A stretch of DNA of 64,000 bases, taken from contig NZ_LHPC01000077.1 in the NCBI RefSeq assembly GCF_001297125.1, forward strand, positions 124,001 to 188,000, written 5' to 3'. Under the pieces are notes generated by a model that was given only the letters and a program-made list of their open reading frames with translations, did not search any database and had not been told where the DNA came from. The stretch comes from Pseudomonas sp. RIT-PI-q. GTDB taxonomy: Bacteria; Pseudomonadota; Gammaproteobacteria; Pseudomonadales; Pseudomonadaceae. The translations under genes and the position numbers were made by a program. Position 1 is the stretch's first letter, and each line of letters opens with the position of its first letter. This document shows, piece after piece, positions 49,923-58,312 of the stretch.

Positions 49923-52427
49923 ATGATTCGCCGTTCGCTGCCTGCCGTTTTTGCCCTGATGTTCGCAGCCCCGTTGCTGGCGGCCCCTGCTGCCCAGCAG
50001 ACGCTGTTCAACTTTGTACGCCCCGCCGACGTCGTCCAGATCGCGACTCAGGACGCCAGCCTGCCGCAATCCAATGCCGAGCAAACGGCCGAAGGCGAAG
50101 TGCTGCGCCGGGTGACCTTCAATCCGGTGGCCCAGCCGACCTTGCGCCTGACCCCGCAAACCGGCGCCTGGGACTGGTCGCAGTCGGGCGTCATGAGCCT
50201 GCGAATCCAGAGTGCGATGAACTGGGCCGTGACGCTCTACGTGAAAATCCAGAGCAACGATGGCAAGACGCTGATCAGCCGCGTCGATCTGCCGGCGGGC
50301 CCGGCGCAAACCCTGTTAGTGCCGTTGGTCGCCAGCACACCCTTGAGCCAAGGCATGAAAGCCGGCCCACCAATGCCGATGAATGTCGATGGCCAGCGCG
50401 TACTGCTGGCCAACAGCAGCGGTGAACTGGATCGCAGCCAAGTGGTGTCGGTGAGCTTGTCGATGGATCAACCGAAAGTGGCCCAGAGCATCCTGCTGGA
50501 ACGCTTCGGTGTGCAGGACGGCGAGGCCGTGACCAAAGCCGCTTACGGCGGTCTGGGGGGCGCTTACGGCCAATCGACCCGGGCCAAATGGCCGGAAAAA
50601 GTCAGCAGCGATGAGCAACTGAAAAGCGCCGCCGCCAAGGAACAGCAGCAGCTGAAAACCTGGCTGGCCGAGCGCGAGAAATCGTCCCTCGACAAATTCG
50701 GTGGCTTGAACAAAGGCCCGGCGTTCAAGGCCAGCGGCTTTTTTCGCACCGAGAAGCGTGACGGTCGCTGGTATCTGGTGACGCCGCAAGGGCATCCGTT
50801 CTATTCCCTGGGGGTCAACACCGTTACCCCGGACGTTAACCAGACCTACATCGCCGGCCGCGAGTGGATGTTCGAGTCCCTGCCCAAACCCGACGAGGTG
50901 CTGGCCAGCCACTACGGCGAAGGCGACAACCGTGGCGGCAACGGCGTCGATCAGGGCCGGAGCTACAACGCCGGCCGCTGGTACGATTTCTATGGTGCCA
51001 ACCTGCAGCGCTTATATGGCGCACCTTGCGCGTTGGGCAGCGAGACGAAGGCCGGTGTTGCCGAAGCGGCCAAGGCCGATGCGGTTGAGGCGACGGCCGA
51101 CAAGGCTGCCGAGCAACCGGTTGCGCCTACGACGGCCGAAGCCGGTGTCGCCGAGGCCGCCAAGACCGGCGCAGTCGAAGCGACGGCCGCGAAAGCAGCC
51201 GAGCAAACACCGGCCGAACCGTGCAAAGCGCTGGTTGATGAACAGCGCTGGGCTGGCCACACCCTGGATCGCCTGCAAGCCTGGGGTTTCAACACCATCG
51301 GCAACTGGAGCGCTCCGGCGCTGGGCAGCACCGACCGCGTTCCGTACACCCTGCCGCTGTCGATTGTTGGCGATTACGCCAGCATCAGCACCGGCACCGA
51401 CTGGTGGGGCGGCATGCCTGACCCGTTCGACCCGCGTTTCGCCATGGCCACCGAGCGTGCCGTGGCCATCGCGGCCCGCGACCATCGCGACGATCCGTGG
51501 CTGATCGGCTACTTTGCCGACAACGAACTGGCCTGGGCCGGCCCCGGCGACGATCCGAAAGCCCGCTATGCGCTGGCCTACGGCACCTTGAAGATGACCA
51601 CCGATGTGCCGGCCAAACGTGCGTTCCTCAAGCAATTGCGCGACAAATATCGCAACCAGGCCGGTCTTTCCAAAGCCTGGGGCATCGACCTGCCAGCCTG
51701 GGAGTTGATGGAAGACCCAGGCTTCGTGCCGCCGCTGCCGAGCGCCGAACACCCGGAAATCGAAGCCGACTTCAAATACTTCCAGAAGGTCTTCGCCGAC
51801 ACCTACTTCAAGACCATCTCCGACTCGCTCAAGTGGCATGCGCCGAATCAGCTGTTGCTGGGCGGCCGCTTTGCCATCAGCACCCCGGAAGCAGTGGCGT
51901 CCTGCGCCCAGTATTGCGACGTGTTGAGCTTCAATATGTACACCCTGCAACCGCAGGACGGTTATGACTTCGCCACACTGCGCAACCTGGACAAACCGGT
52001 ACTGATCACCGAGTTCAACTTCGGCTCGACCGATCGCGGCCCGTTCTGGGGCGGCGTGACGCAATTGGCCAAGGAAGAAGATCGCGGCCCGGCTTACGCC
52101 AATTTCCTCAAGCAGGCGATGAGCGAGCCTTCGATTGTCGGGGTGCACTGGTTCCAATACCTCGATCAACCGGTGACCGGGCGCCTGCTGGATGGCGAGA
52201 ATGGTCACTTCGGACTGGTGGGCATTACCGATCTGCCGTTCCAGGGATTTGTCGACAGTGTGCGCAAGAGCAACCTGGCGACCGTCGATCAGTTGGGCAA
52301 AGAGGCGCAGATGACCACGGCCGACAAATCCGGCAACGATGCGGGCGGCGGCCGCAAAGGCGACGCCGGCAAAGGGGCGGGGCAGGGCGCTGGGCATGCG
52401 GGTGGGCATTCGGGCAATGGCCATTAA
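49923..52427 (+). CDS. Exported glycoside-hydrolase (GH42/agarase-like) protein
   Basis: An 834-residue exported protein. The signal peptide MIRRSLPAVFALMFAAPLLA ends before APAAQQ. Residues about 30-220 are a beta-sandwich-like region (MSLRIQSAMNWAVTLYVKIQS), followed by a TIM-barrel-like domain: DGRWYLVTPQGHPFYSLGVN, the general-acid/base glutamate candidate in FADNELAWAG, and the nucleophile candidate in LITEFNFGSTDRGPF. It resembles beta-galactosidase or agarase-like families; the substrate is unknown. Two imperfect 30-residue repeats (AGVAEAAK...) interrupt the domain near residues 377-436, and the C-terminus is rich in glycine and histidine. Confidence 0.78.
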   Translation: MIRRSLPAVFALMFAAPLLAAPAAQQTLFNFVRPADVVQIATQDASLPQSNAEQTAEGEVLRRVTFNPVAQPTLRLTPQTGAWDWSQSGVMSLRIQSAMNWAVTLYVKIQSNDGKTLISRVDLPAGPAQTLLVPLVASTPLSQGMKAGPPMPMNVDGQRVLLANSSGELDRSQVVSVSLSMDQPKVAQSILLERFGVQDGEAVTKAAYGGLGGAYGQSTRAKWPEKVSSDEQLKSAAAKEQQQLKTWLAEREKSSLDKFGGLNKGPAFKASGFFRTEKRDGRWYLVTPQGHPFYSLGVNTVTPDVNQTYIAGREWMFESLPKPDEVLASHYGEGDNRGGNGVDQGRSYNAGRWYDFYGANLQRLYGAPCALGSETKAGVAEAAKADAVEATADKAAEQPVAPTTAEAGVAEAAKTGAVEATAAKAAEQTPAEPCKALVDEQRWAGHTLDRLQAWGFNTIGNWSAPALGSTDRVPYTLPLSIVGDYASISTGTDWWGGMPDPFDPRFAMATERAVAIAARDHRDDPWLIGYFADNELAWAGPGDDPKARYALAYGTLKMTTDVPAKRAFLKQLRDKYRNQAGLSKAWGIDLPAWELMEDPGFVPPLPSAEHPEIEADFKYFQKVFADTYFKTISDSLKWHAPNQLLLGGRFAISTPEAVASCAQYCDVLSFNMYTLQPQDGYDFATLRNLDKPVLITEFNFGSTDRGPFWGGVTQLAKEEDRGPAYANFLKQAMSEPSIVGVHWFQYLDQPVTGRLLDGENGHFGLVGITDLPFQGFVDSVRKSNLATVDQLGKEAQMTTADKSGNDAGGGRKGDAGKGAGQGAGHAGGHSGNGH
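51051..51230 (+). repeat. Two 90-base in-frame repeats within the glycosidase-like gene
   Basis: Copies begin at 51051 and 51141. Each encodes AGVAEAAK(A/T)(D/G)AVEATA(D/A)KAAEQ, which makes an alanine-rich insertion in the catalytic region. Confidence 0.85.
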
Positions 52428-52450
52428 CACCTGAAACCGAGTCATCGTTC

Positions 52451-52515
52451 ATCGCGGGCAAGCCCGCTCCCACAAGGTTCACGCTGACCATTGTGGGAGC
52501 GGGCTTGCCCGCGAT
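52451..52515. repeat. REP pair R16 (inverted)
   Basis: ATCGCGGGCAAGCCCGCTCCCACAA faces TTGTGGGAGCGGGCTTGCCCGCGAT, near-perfect arms with a short spacer. Confidence 0.9.
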
Positions 52516-52650
52516 GGCGGCCTGATAGGCACCATAAATTTTCGATCAATACCAAGGGCAACCGACCGCCCAGCCCGCCCCTGTTCCCAAATCCTTCAAT
52601 GGCTGGAACAATGCGGGCCACTTTACAGCCTTATATCCGGGGAGTTGCGG

Positions 52651-53796
52651 GTGCAGATTCAGGGTTTTTACGAGCTTAAGTTCGAAGCGGTGCGCGAAGC
52701 ATTCGCCGCGCTGTTCGACGATCCTCAGGAACGTGGCGCAGCGTTGTGCATCCAGATCGGTGGCGAAACTGTCGTCGATCTTTGGGCCGGTAGCGCCGAC
52801 AAGGATGGCCTCGAAGCCTGGCACAGCGACACCATCGCCAACCTGTTCTCCTGTACCAAGACCTTTACCGCCGTCACCGCCCTACAATTGGTGGCCGAAG
52901 GCAAGCTGCAACTGGACGCCCCGGTTGCCCGCTACTGGCCGGAATTCGCCGCTGCCGGCAAAGACGCCGTGACGTTGCGCCAATTGCTCTGCCATCAGGC
53001 CGGCCTGCCGGCGCTGCGCGAGTTGCTGGCCCCGGAAGCGCTTTACGACTGGCAAACCATGGTCGACGCCCTGGCCGCTGAAACGCCGTGGTGGACGCCG
53101 GGCGAAGGCCACGGTTACGCCGCGATTACCTATGGCTGGCTGGTCGGCGAGTTGCTGCGTCGCGCCGATGGCCGTGGACCCGGTGAGTCCATCGTGGCGC
53201 GGGTGGCGAAGCCGTTGGGTCTGGATTTCCATGTCGGTCTGGCAGACTCGGAATTTCACCGCGTGGCGCACATCGCTCGTGGCAAGGGCAACATCGGCGA
53301 TGCCGCAGCCCAGCGCTTGCTGCAAGTGACCATGCGCGAGCCGACGGCCATGACCACCCGAGCCTTCACCAACCCGCCGTCGATCATGACCAGCACCAAC
53401 AAACCCGAGTGGCGGCGCATGCAGCAGCCGGCGGCCAATGGCCACGGCAACGCCCGCAGCCTGGCCGGGTTCTACGCCGGGCTGCTCGACGGCAGCCTGC
53501 TGGAAAGCGAAATGCTCGACGAGCTGACACGTGAACACAGCCTCGGCGAGGACAAGACTTTACTGACCCGGACCCGTTTCGGCCTGGGTTGCATGCTCGA
53601 TCAACCGGACGTCCCCAACGCCACTTACGGCCTTGGCCCGCGTGCGTTCGGCCATCCGGGCGCCGGCGGTTCCATCGGTTTTGCTGATCCGGAACACGAT
53701 GTAGCCTTCGGCTTTGTGACAAATACCTTAGGGCCGTACGTCTTGATGGATCCGCGCGCGCAAAAGCTTGTGCGAGTACTGGCCACTTGTCTGTAA
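52651..53796 (+). CDS. EstB-like serine esterase (beta-lactamase family)
   Basis: A 381-residue serine hydrolase with the class C beta-lactamase/family VIII esterase fold. The nucleophile motif is SCTK near residue 67 (LFSCTKTFTAVTA), the tyrosine is in YAAITYGWL near 172, and the usual KTG is replaced by HPGAGGS (about 336), as in EstB-type esterases. No signal peptide. GTG at 52651, eight bases after GGGGAG, is the likely start; TTG at 52645 is possible. Activity on beta-lactams is unlikely; the natural ester is unknown. Confidence 0.88.
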   Translation: MQIQGFYELKFEAVREAFAALFDDPQERGAALCIQIGGETVVDLWAGSADKDGLEAWHSDTIANLFSCTKTFTAVTALQLVAEGKLQLDAPVARYWPEFAAAGKDAVTLRQLLCHQAGLPALRELLAPEALYDWQTMVDALAAETPWWTPGEGHGYAAITYGWLVGELLRRADGRGPGESIVARVAKPLGLDFHVGLADSEFHRVAHIARGKGNIGDAAAQRLLQVTMREPTAMTTRAFTNPPSIMTSTNKPEWRRMQQPAANGHGNARSLAGFYAGLLDGSLLESEMLDELTREHSLGEDKTLLTRTRFGLGCMLDQPDVPNATYGLGPRAFGHPGAGGSIGFADPEHDVAFGFVTNTLGPYVLMDPRAQKLVRVLATCL

Positions 53797-53911
53797 ATCC
53801 CGCTTAAGGGTCCTGGAACCGGAACCCGAAAGCCTTTTCAGTCTCAAAGCGTCTGTTTATGTGGGCCGAACCGGCCGGATTTTTTCATTACTTCATTTTT
53901 GTGGATATCCA

Positions 53912-55024
53912 ATGTCAACTAAATCAACCCTCGCCTTGGCACTGTGCTTCGCTATCACCGGTTGCGCGCAAACTCCACAAAATGACTCGGATGGCAGCAG
54001 CTGGTGGCCGTTCGGTTCCTCCGACAAAGTCGCCGCTAAAACTCCGGCTCCAGCTCCAGCACCTTTGAAGCCTGCCGCGACCGCGCCGGTGGCCAAGACT
54101 GAAAGCGCCAGCCCTTGGTACTGGCCGTTCGGTTCCGACGACGGCGCCGGCAAGACGCCAGCCAAGGCTGAGGTAAAACCTGAAGCCAAACCCGCAGCCA
54201 AGCCGGTTGAAGTGGCCAAGGCCGAGGCCGACGCAGGTGGCAAATGGTGGTGGCCGTTCGGCGGCAAAGAGCAGAGCACCGCCAAAGTCGTGCCGATGCC
54301 GGATCCGAAAGTCACCCAGGCCTGGCTCGACGACTACGAGCCGCGTCTGCGTGAAGCGATCAAGGACAGCAACCTGCAACTCGAACGCCGTGAAAACGTG
54401 TTGGTAGTCACCGCGCCGGTAGAAGGCTCGTTCAACCCTGACCGTCCGGCCATGCTGCTGCCAGTGACCCTCGGTCCCTTCACCCGTGTCGCGAAAATCC
54501 TCGAAGTCGATCCAAAGACTGCCGTGCTGGTTCTGGGTCACAGCGATACCTCGGGCGCCGCACCGGCCAACGTGAAACTGAGCCAGGAACGCGCCCAAGC
54601 CGTGGCCGCGATCTTCCGCCTCAGCGGCCTGCAACGTGATCGCCTGATGCTGCGCGGCATGGGTGGCGAAGCGCCGCGTGCTGCCAACGACAGCAATGAA
54701 GGCCGTGCCTTGAACCGTCGCGTGGAACTGCTGGTGACTCCGCAAAACACCATGGTCGCGCTGCTGAGCAAGTACAACATGCCGGCACCGGCGCCAGTGA
54801 CATTGATCGCTGCCAAGGACATCAAGCCAGTCGCCACGCCAGTCACCCCTGCGCCGGCCGCGAAGAAAGCCGATGTGCCTGCCGCGAAAAAGGCCCCGGC
54901 GAAGAAAGCCGCTGCCAAGAAGGCTCCAGCGAAAACCGCGACTCCGGCGAAAAAGACCGCTCCGGCCAAAGCCGCTGCCGACGCGAAAAAAGTCGACGTT
55001 GCCGCCGACGCCACAAAGAAGTGA
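53912..55024 (+). CDS. OmpA-family lipoprotein with WPFG repeats and lysine/alanine-rich tail
   Basis: A 370-residue lipoprotein. The signal ends at LCFAITGC (cysteine 17). Residues about 25-125 contain three copies of a WPFG motif (SSWWPFGSS, WYWPFGSD, WWWPFGGK) in alanine/proline/lysine-rich linkers. The OmpA domain follows (about 135-300; LVLGHSDTSGAAPANVKLSQERAQAV, LNRRVELLV). The last 60 residues are a low-complexity KKAPAKKAAAKKAPAKT-type tail like histone H1 or AlgP. ATG 53912 begins the lipoprotein signal; the longer frame from 53768 is rejected. Confidence 0.9.
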   Translation: MSTKSTLALALCFAITGCAQTPQNDSDGSSWWPFGSSDKVAAKTPAPAPAPLKPAATAPVAKTESASPWYWPFGSDDGAGKTPAKAEVKPEAKPAAKPVEVAKAEADAGGKWWWPFGGKEQSTAKVVPMPDPKVTQAWLDDYEPRLREAIKDSNLQLERRENVLVVTAPVEGSFNPDRPAMLLPVTLGPFTRVAKILEVDPKTAVLVLGHSDTSGAAPANVKLSQERAQAVAAIFRLSGLQRDRLMLRGMGGEAPRAANDSNEGRALNRRVELLVTPQNTMVALLSKYNMPAPAPVTLIAAKDIKPVATPVTPAPAAKKADVPAAKKAPAKKAAAKKAPAKTATPAKKTAPAKAAADAKKVDVAADATKK

Positions 55025-55048
55025 TTCGTTAACCAAAAGGAATGCGCC

Positions 55049-55696
55049 ATGACCCAGGGCCTGGCTGATATGCGTCGCGACTACACCCGTGATGGCCTGA
55101 CCGAGGCACAAGCCCCGGCCGAGCCGTTCGCGCTGTTCCATCAATGGTTCGCTGACGCGGTGAAAACCGAGCAGGCACCCGTGGAAGCCAACGCCATGAC
55201 CCTGGCCACGGTCGATCAGGACGGTCGGCCCCATTGCCGCATTCTGCTGCTCAAAGGGTTGGATGAGCAGGGCTTCACCTTCTTCACCAACTACGACAGC
55301 GCCAAGGGCCAGCATCTGACCGCGAATCCGTTCGCGGCCATGACGTTTTTCTGGCCTGCGCTGGAGCGTCAGGTGCGCATTGAAGGGCAGGTGGTGAAGG
55401 TTTCGCCTGAGGAGTCCGACGCGTACTTTCAGGTCCGGCCCTTGGGCAGCCGCCTCGGAGCCTGGGCTTCGCCGCAAAGCAGGGTGATCGCCGATCGTGC
55501 CGAGCTGGAAGCGCTGCTCAAGAACACCGAGCAACGTTTCAGCGACACCCAGCCTCACTGCCCCGAGCATTGGGGCGGTTATCGTCTGCTACCCGAGCGC
55601 ATCGAGTTCTGGCAAGGCCGTCCGAGCCGCCTGCACGACCGCCTCAACTACCGCTTGCAGGGCGCCGACTGGATTCTTGAACGTCTGGCACCCTAA
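55049..55696 (+). CDS. pdxH: Pyridoxamine 5'-phosphate oxidase
   Basis: PdxH oxidises pyridoxine or pyridoxamine 5'-phosphate to pyridoxal 5'-phosphate with FMN, the last step of vitamin B6 synthesis. The 215-residue protein shows the FMN-binding motif RILLLKGLDEQGFTFFTNYDS, then AMTFFWPALERQVRIEGQV and the C-terminal signature YRLLPERIEFWQGRPSRLHDR. Length is the usual one. It starts 24 bases after the OmpA lipoprotein stop, with AAAAGGA upstream, so it may be co-transcribed. Confidence 0.97.
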   Translation: MTQGLADMRRDYTRDGLTEAQAPAEPFALFHQWFADAVKTEQAPVEANAMTLATVDQDGRPHCRILLLKGLDEQGFTFFTNYDSAKGQHLTANPFAAMTFFWPALERQVRIEGQVVKVSPEESDAYFQVRPLGSRLGAWASPQSRVIADRAELEALLKNTEQRFSDTQPHCPEHWGGYRLLPERIEFWQGRPSRLHDRLNYRLQGADWILERLAP

Positions 55697-55701
55697 GCAG
55701 T

Positions 55702-55938
55702 CTACCGACCGGGATAACCTGCCGCAGCGGCCTCCAGCCACTGCGGCAGGGCCCGACGCTTGATCTTCTGCGCTTGAGCGTTCGCCCGTTGCTGGTGCGT
55801 GAAGGCTTTTTTCTGCTCATCGGCACCCGCCAGGGCTAACGCCAGATCGCGGTCCATCCAGCGTTTGATCCGTACGTACAGCCACCCGTGGAAGTACAGA
55901 CCGGCGACAGTGGTGACGACAATGATGAAGTAATCCAT
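55702..55938 (-). CDS. Small single-helix membrane protein of unknown function
   Basis: A 78-residue protein that opens with one hydrophobic helix (MDYFIIVVTTVAGLYFHGWLYVRI) and continues as a basic, glutamine-rich cytoplasmic tail (DEQKKAFTHQQRANAQAQKIKRRALP). The start ATG 55938 has AAGGA before it; a frame from 55971 is less likely. A similar gene sits next to pdxH in Pseudomonas. Function unknown. Confidence 0.75.
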   Translation of the reverse strand: MDYFIIVVTTVAGLYFHGWLYVRIKRWMDRDLALALAGADEQKKAFTHQQRANAQAQKIKRRALPQWLEAAAAGYPGR

Positions 55939-56105
55939 GACAATCCTTGGGCCAGTGGGCAAATTGCGCAATTTGTCGCTACTGTGTGTTGAGTTCGTGG
56001 AGGCGCCTGTACCGGGCCTGAATCAAAACAATTTTATCCGGGCGATGCCGTGACACGCGTCAAGCCGCGGAGTTTAATGAATACCTGTCCTTTGGAGTTG
56101 ATGCT

Positions 56106-56570
56106 ATGCGTAAGTCTGTTCTGTTGGTTGCTTCCTTTTCCACGATGGCGATGTTGCTCACTGGCTGCCAATCGAGCCTGACCGGTGACTCTTACTCCCG
56201 TGACGAAGCGCGTCGTGTGCAGACCGTTCGCATGGGCACCATCGAATCCCTGCGTCCGGTCAAAATCGAAGGCACCAAGACCCCAATCGGCGGCGCAGCG
56301 GGTGCAGTCGTGGGCGGTGTTGGCGGTAGCGCCATCGGCGGCGGTCGCGGCAGCATCGTTGCAGCGGTCATCGGCGCAGGCGCCGGCGGCCTGCTCGGTT
56401 CGGCCACCGAAGAAGGCCTGACCCGCGCCCAAGGCGTGGAAATCACCGTTCGCGAAGACGACGGCAGCATGCGCGCCTACGTGCAACAGGTTCAGGAAAA
56501 CGAAGTGTTCCGTGTTGGCGAACGTGTGCGGATTGCCACGGTGGATGGTACGAGCCGCGTTTCGCACTAA
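56106..56570 (+). CDS. slyB: SlyB-like glycine-zipper outer-membrane lipoprotein
   Basis: A 154-residue lipoprotein with signal TMAMLLTGC (cysteine 21). Residues about 64-100 form a glycine-zipper helix pair (GGAAGAVVGGVGGSAIGGG, then GSIVAAVIGAGAGGLLGS), as in SlyB and related PcP/Pal-like lipoproteins. The C-terminal part (VEITVREDDGSMRAYVQQ) is a small beta domain. SlyB-type proteins stabilise outer-membrane complexes under stress. A clear terminator follows. Confidence 0.9.
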   Translation: MRKSVLLVASFSTMAMLLTGCQSSLTGDSYSRDEARRVQTVRMGTIESLRPVKIEGTKTPIGGAAGAVVGGVGGSAIGGGRGSIVAAVIGAGAGGLLGSATEEGLTRAQGVEITVREDDGSMRAYVQQVQENEVFRVGERVRIATVDGTSRVSH

Positions 56571-56583
56571 GCGCAAACGGGTA

Positions 56584-56623
56584 GAAAAAAACCCCGATCA
56601 GGTGACTGGTCGGGGTTTTTTTT
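56584..56623 (+). terminator. Terminator after slyB
   Basis: AAAAAAACCCCGA-TCAGGTGACTGG-TCGGGGTTTTTTTT: a six-base-pair GC stem flanked by A and T runs. Confidence 0.92.
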
Positions 56624-56670
56624 CATCACGAGGGGGCGCTCAGATCAAAAGCTACAGGCTAACGCTCGAC

Positions 56671-56843
56671 CTGTAAGAGCTGGCTTGCCAGCGAAAGCGG
56701 CCTGACAACCAACCAATCTCTCGCAGGCGTACACAGTCCAAATATGGGAGCGGGCCTGCTCGCGAAGGTCGTTAACGATGACGCGTTTTAACAGGATAAA
56801 CGCGGCGCGTTTGAGTGCTTCGCTGGCAAGCCAGCTCCTACAG
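56671..56843. repeat. Composite nested REP element R17
   Basis: Outer arms CTGTAAGAGCTGGCTTGCCAGCGAA and TTCGCTGGCAAGCCAGCTCCTACAG are of the R4 type. Inside lies a GGGAGCGGGCCTGCTCGCGAAGG unit followed by GTTAACGATGACGCG and GGATAAACGCGGCGCGTTTGAG, the spacer of R1 and R7. Confidence 0.82.
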
Positions 56844-57071
56844 GGGATGGTGGTTTTCAGATGTCGCGTTCGCTGGAGAACTCCCCTTTCGACTCGCCAC
56901 TGCCGTCACCGCATAACCAATCAACGCCGCCAATATCGAACCGGTCAAAATCCCCATCCGGTCCATCCCGGCGTACTCGCTGGCACCCGGCACAAACGCC
57001 AGGGAACCGACAAACAAACTCATGGTGAAGCCGATCCCGCAGAGGACCGCCACGCCCAGCACCTGGCCCCA
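56838..57071 (-). pseudogene. 3' fragment of nhaA left of the Rhs cassette
   Basis: The fragment encodes the C-terminal 70-odd residues of NhaA (LGVAVLCGIGFTMSLFVGSL, FVPGASEYAGMDRMGILTGS, IGYAVTAVASRKG), matching the intact gene at 58313-59500 but ending differently (SSPANATSENHHPL). It has no start, since homology stops at 57071 where the Rhs cassette begins. It is presumably the original end of nhaA, displaced when the cassette came in with a second copy of the gene end. Confidence 0.88.
56890..57071. repeat. 182-base direct repeat, left copy
   Basis: Nearly identical (about six differences by eye, no gaps) to 58338-58519. Both are the nhaA 3' coding region and they bracket the Rhs cassette. 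Confidence 0.92.
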
Positions 57072-57084
57072 TGAGGTTCCCTAC

Positions 57085-57100
57085 CTATCAGTTCTGATAG
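57085..57100. promoter_or_regulatory. Perfect palindrome at the left end of the Rhs cassette
   Basis: CTATCAGTTCTGATAG: seven-base arms with a two-base centre, 13 bases inside the junction. It could be an operator or a recombination remnant. Confidence 0.4.
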
Positions 57101-57166
57101 TGGCTAGAACCAGTTGGATGTACGAGAGTAAAAGCCTACTTCAACGGTCCGGTCAGGAGGTCGCTC

Positions 57167-58144
57167 ATGCAGGCGCAAAATCAAAGGTTGCTCAGTCGCT
57201 ATCGGTACGACCCTCTGGATCGTCTATCCGCATGCACGGTAGCAGCGCAGGGAAACACACAATGGTTTTACACAAGAGATCGTTTAGCTACTGAGATTGA
57301 GGCAGCGATGCAACGTTCGATCGTTCAACATAAGGATCACTTGTTAGCGCAACACGTACGCCTCAACAACACAGTAGGGACGTTCTTGCTCGCCACCGAT
57401 CTACAGCGGTCAGTATTGAACTTGCTTGATGCGGAGCGGCGCGCTAACCCGTTTGCTTATTCGCCTTATGGTTATCGCCCACTGGAAGGCGGGTTACTCA
57501 GCCTGCTCGGTTTCAACGGTGAACGACCGGATCCAGTGACCGGGCACTACGTTTTGGGCAATGGCTATCGGGCGTTTAATCCGGTGTTGATGCGGTTCAA
57601 TAGTCCGGACAGTTGGAGTCCATTTGGTAAGGGTGGGGTAAATGCATATGCATATTGCGGGGGCGATCCGTTTAATCGTGGGGATGAAACAGGCCATGCC
57701 TGGTGGATTTTCAGACCTGTTGTAAAATTGTTTCGTACGATATTTCAATCGAAGAAAACAACGAATCCCGTTTCAAAACCTTCACATGATGCGAGTATTC
57801 AGACAGCTAAACCTCTGCCCAAACAACCTACCCAGTTACCATCGACGAACGAGTCGGGATCGGCGCCAGATTTTTCTTCTTTTTTTCCAAGTCAAGCCCC
57901 AGGTACAAAGGGTTTCACCGCGCTCTCTAGGATTAATAAATCTTCGCTTTTGGTTTTCAATGGGGACAACTATGTTGGGAGTTACCCGATAGATAGAAAA
58001 AGTATGCTCATTGCCCGATTAGCCGTTACAGCCGAAACCGATATAGCGATCACACCGATGCAAAAGTCAGAAGTTATCAGGAAAACTCTCGGTCTCGGTG
58101 TGAGGAACGAGGGATCAATGTACATTCTTCCTGAACGACCATAA
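57167..58144 (+). CDS. Short Rhs/TccC-type core protein with unrecognised C-terminal extension
   Basis: A 325-residue protein starting at ATG 57167 (AGGAGG at 57155-57160). Residues about 5-105 are a degenerate YD-repeat section (LSRYRYDPLDRLSACT, YSPYGYRPLEGG). The Rhs-associated core follows near 108-170 (LLGFNGERPDPVTGHYVLG, MRFNSPDSWSPFGKGG, AYAYCGGDPFNRGDETGHA). From about 175 the rest (KLFRTIFQSKKTTNPVSKP; NGDNYVGSYPIDRK) is of unknown family, as in toxin tips. There is no N-terminal secretion domain, and no immunity gene was recognised downstream. Confidence 0.85.
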   Translation: MQAQNQRLLSRYRYDPLDRLSACTVAAQGNTQWFYTRDRLATEIEAAMQRSIVQHKDHLLAQHVRLNNTVGTFLLATDLQRSVLNLLDAERRANPFAYSPYGYRPLEGGLLSLLGFNGERPDPVTGHYVLGNGYRAFNPVLMRFNSPDSWSPFGKGGVNAYAYCGGDPFNRGDETGHAWWIFRPVVKLFRTIFQSKKTTNPVSKPSHDASIQTAKPLPKQPTQLPSTNESGSAPDFSSFFPSQAPGTKGFTALSRINKSSLLVFNGDNYVGSYPIDRKSMLIARLAVTAETDIAITPMQKSEVIRKTLGLGVRNEGSMYILPERP

Positions 58145-58312
58145 CTTGGAATGGTGGAATCAGTTAGCGGGGCATCCTAATTGCCAGCAGCCAACTATCC
58201 TTGTCTTTTCGTCCCAAAGCAGCCCTGTTAAAGGGCTGCACGACGCTAACAAACGGGACGAGCCGTGACTGTATGACGAGCTTTTGATGAGACCAAAAGA
58301 TGTCTTTGATTA

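Noticed and set aside
58220..58242. Hairpin GCAGCCCTGTTAAAGGGCTGC after the Rhs gene as a terminator
   Set aside because: The stem is good but no T tract follows, so it was not called a terminator.
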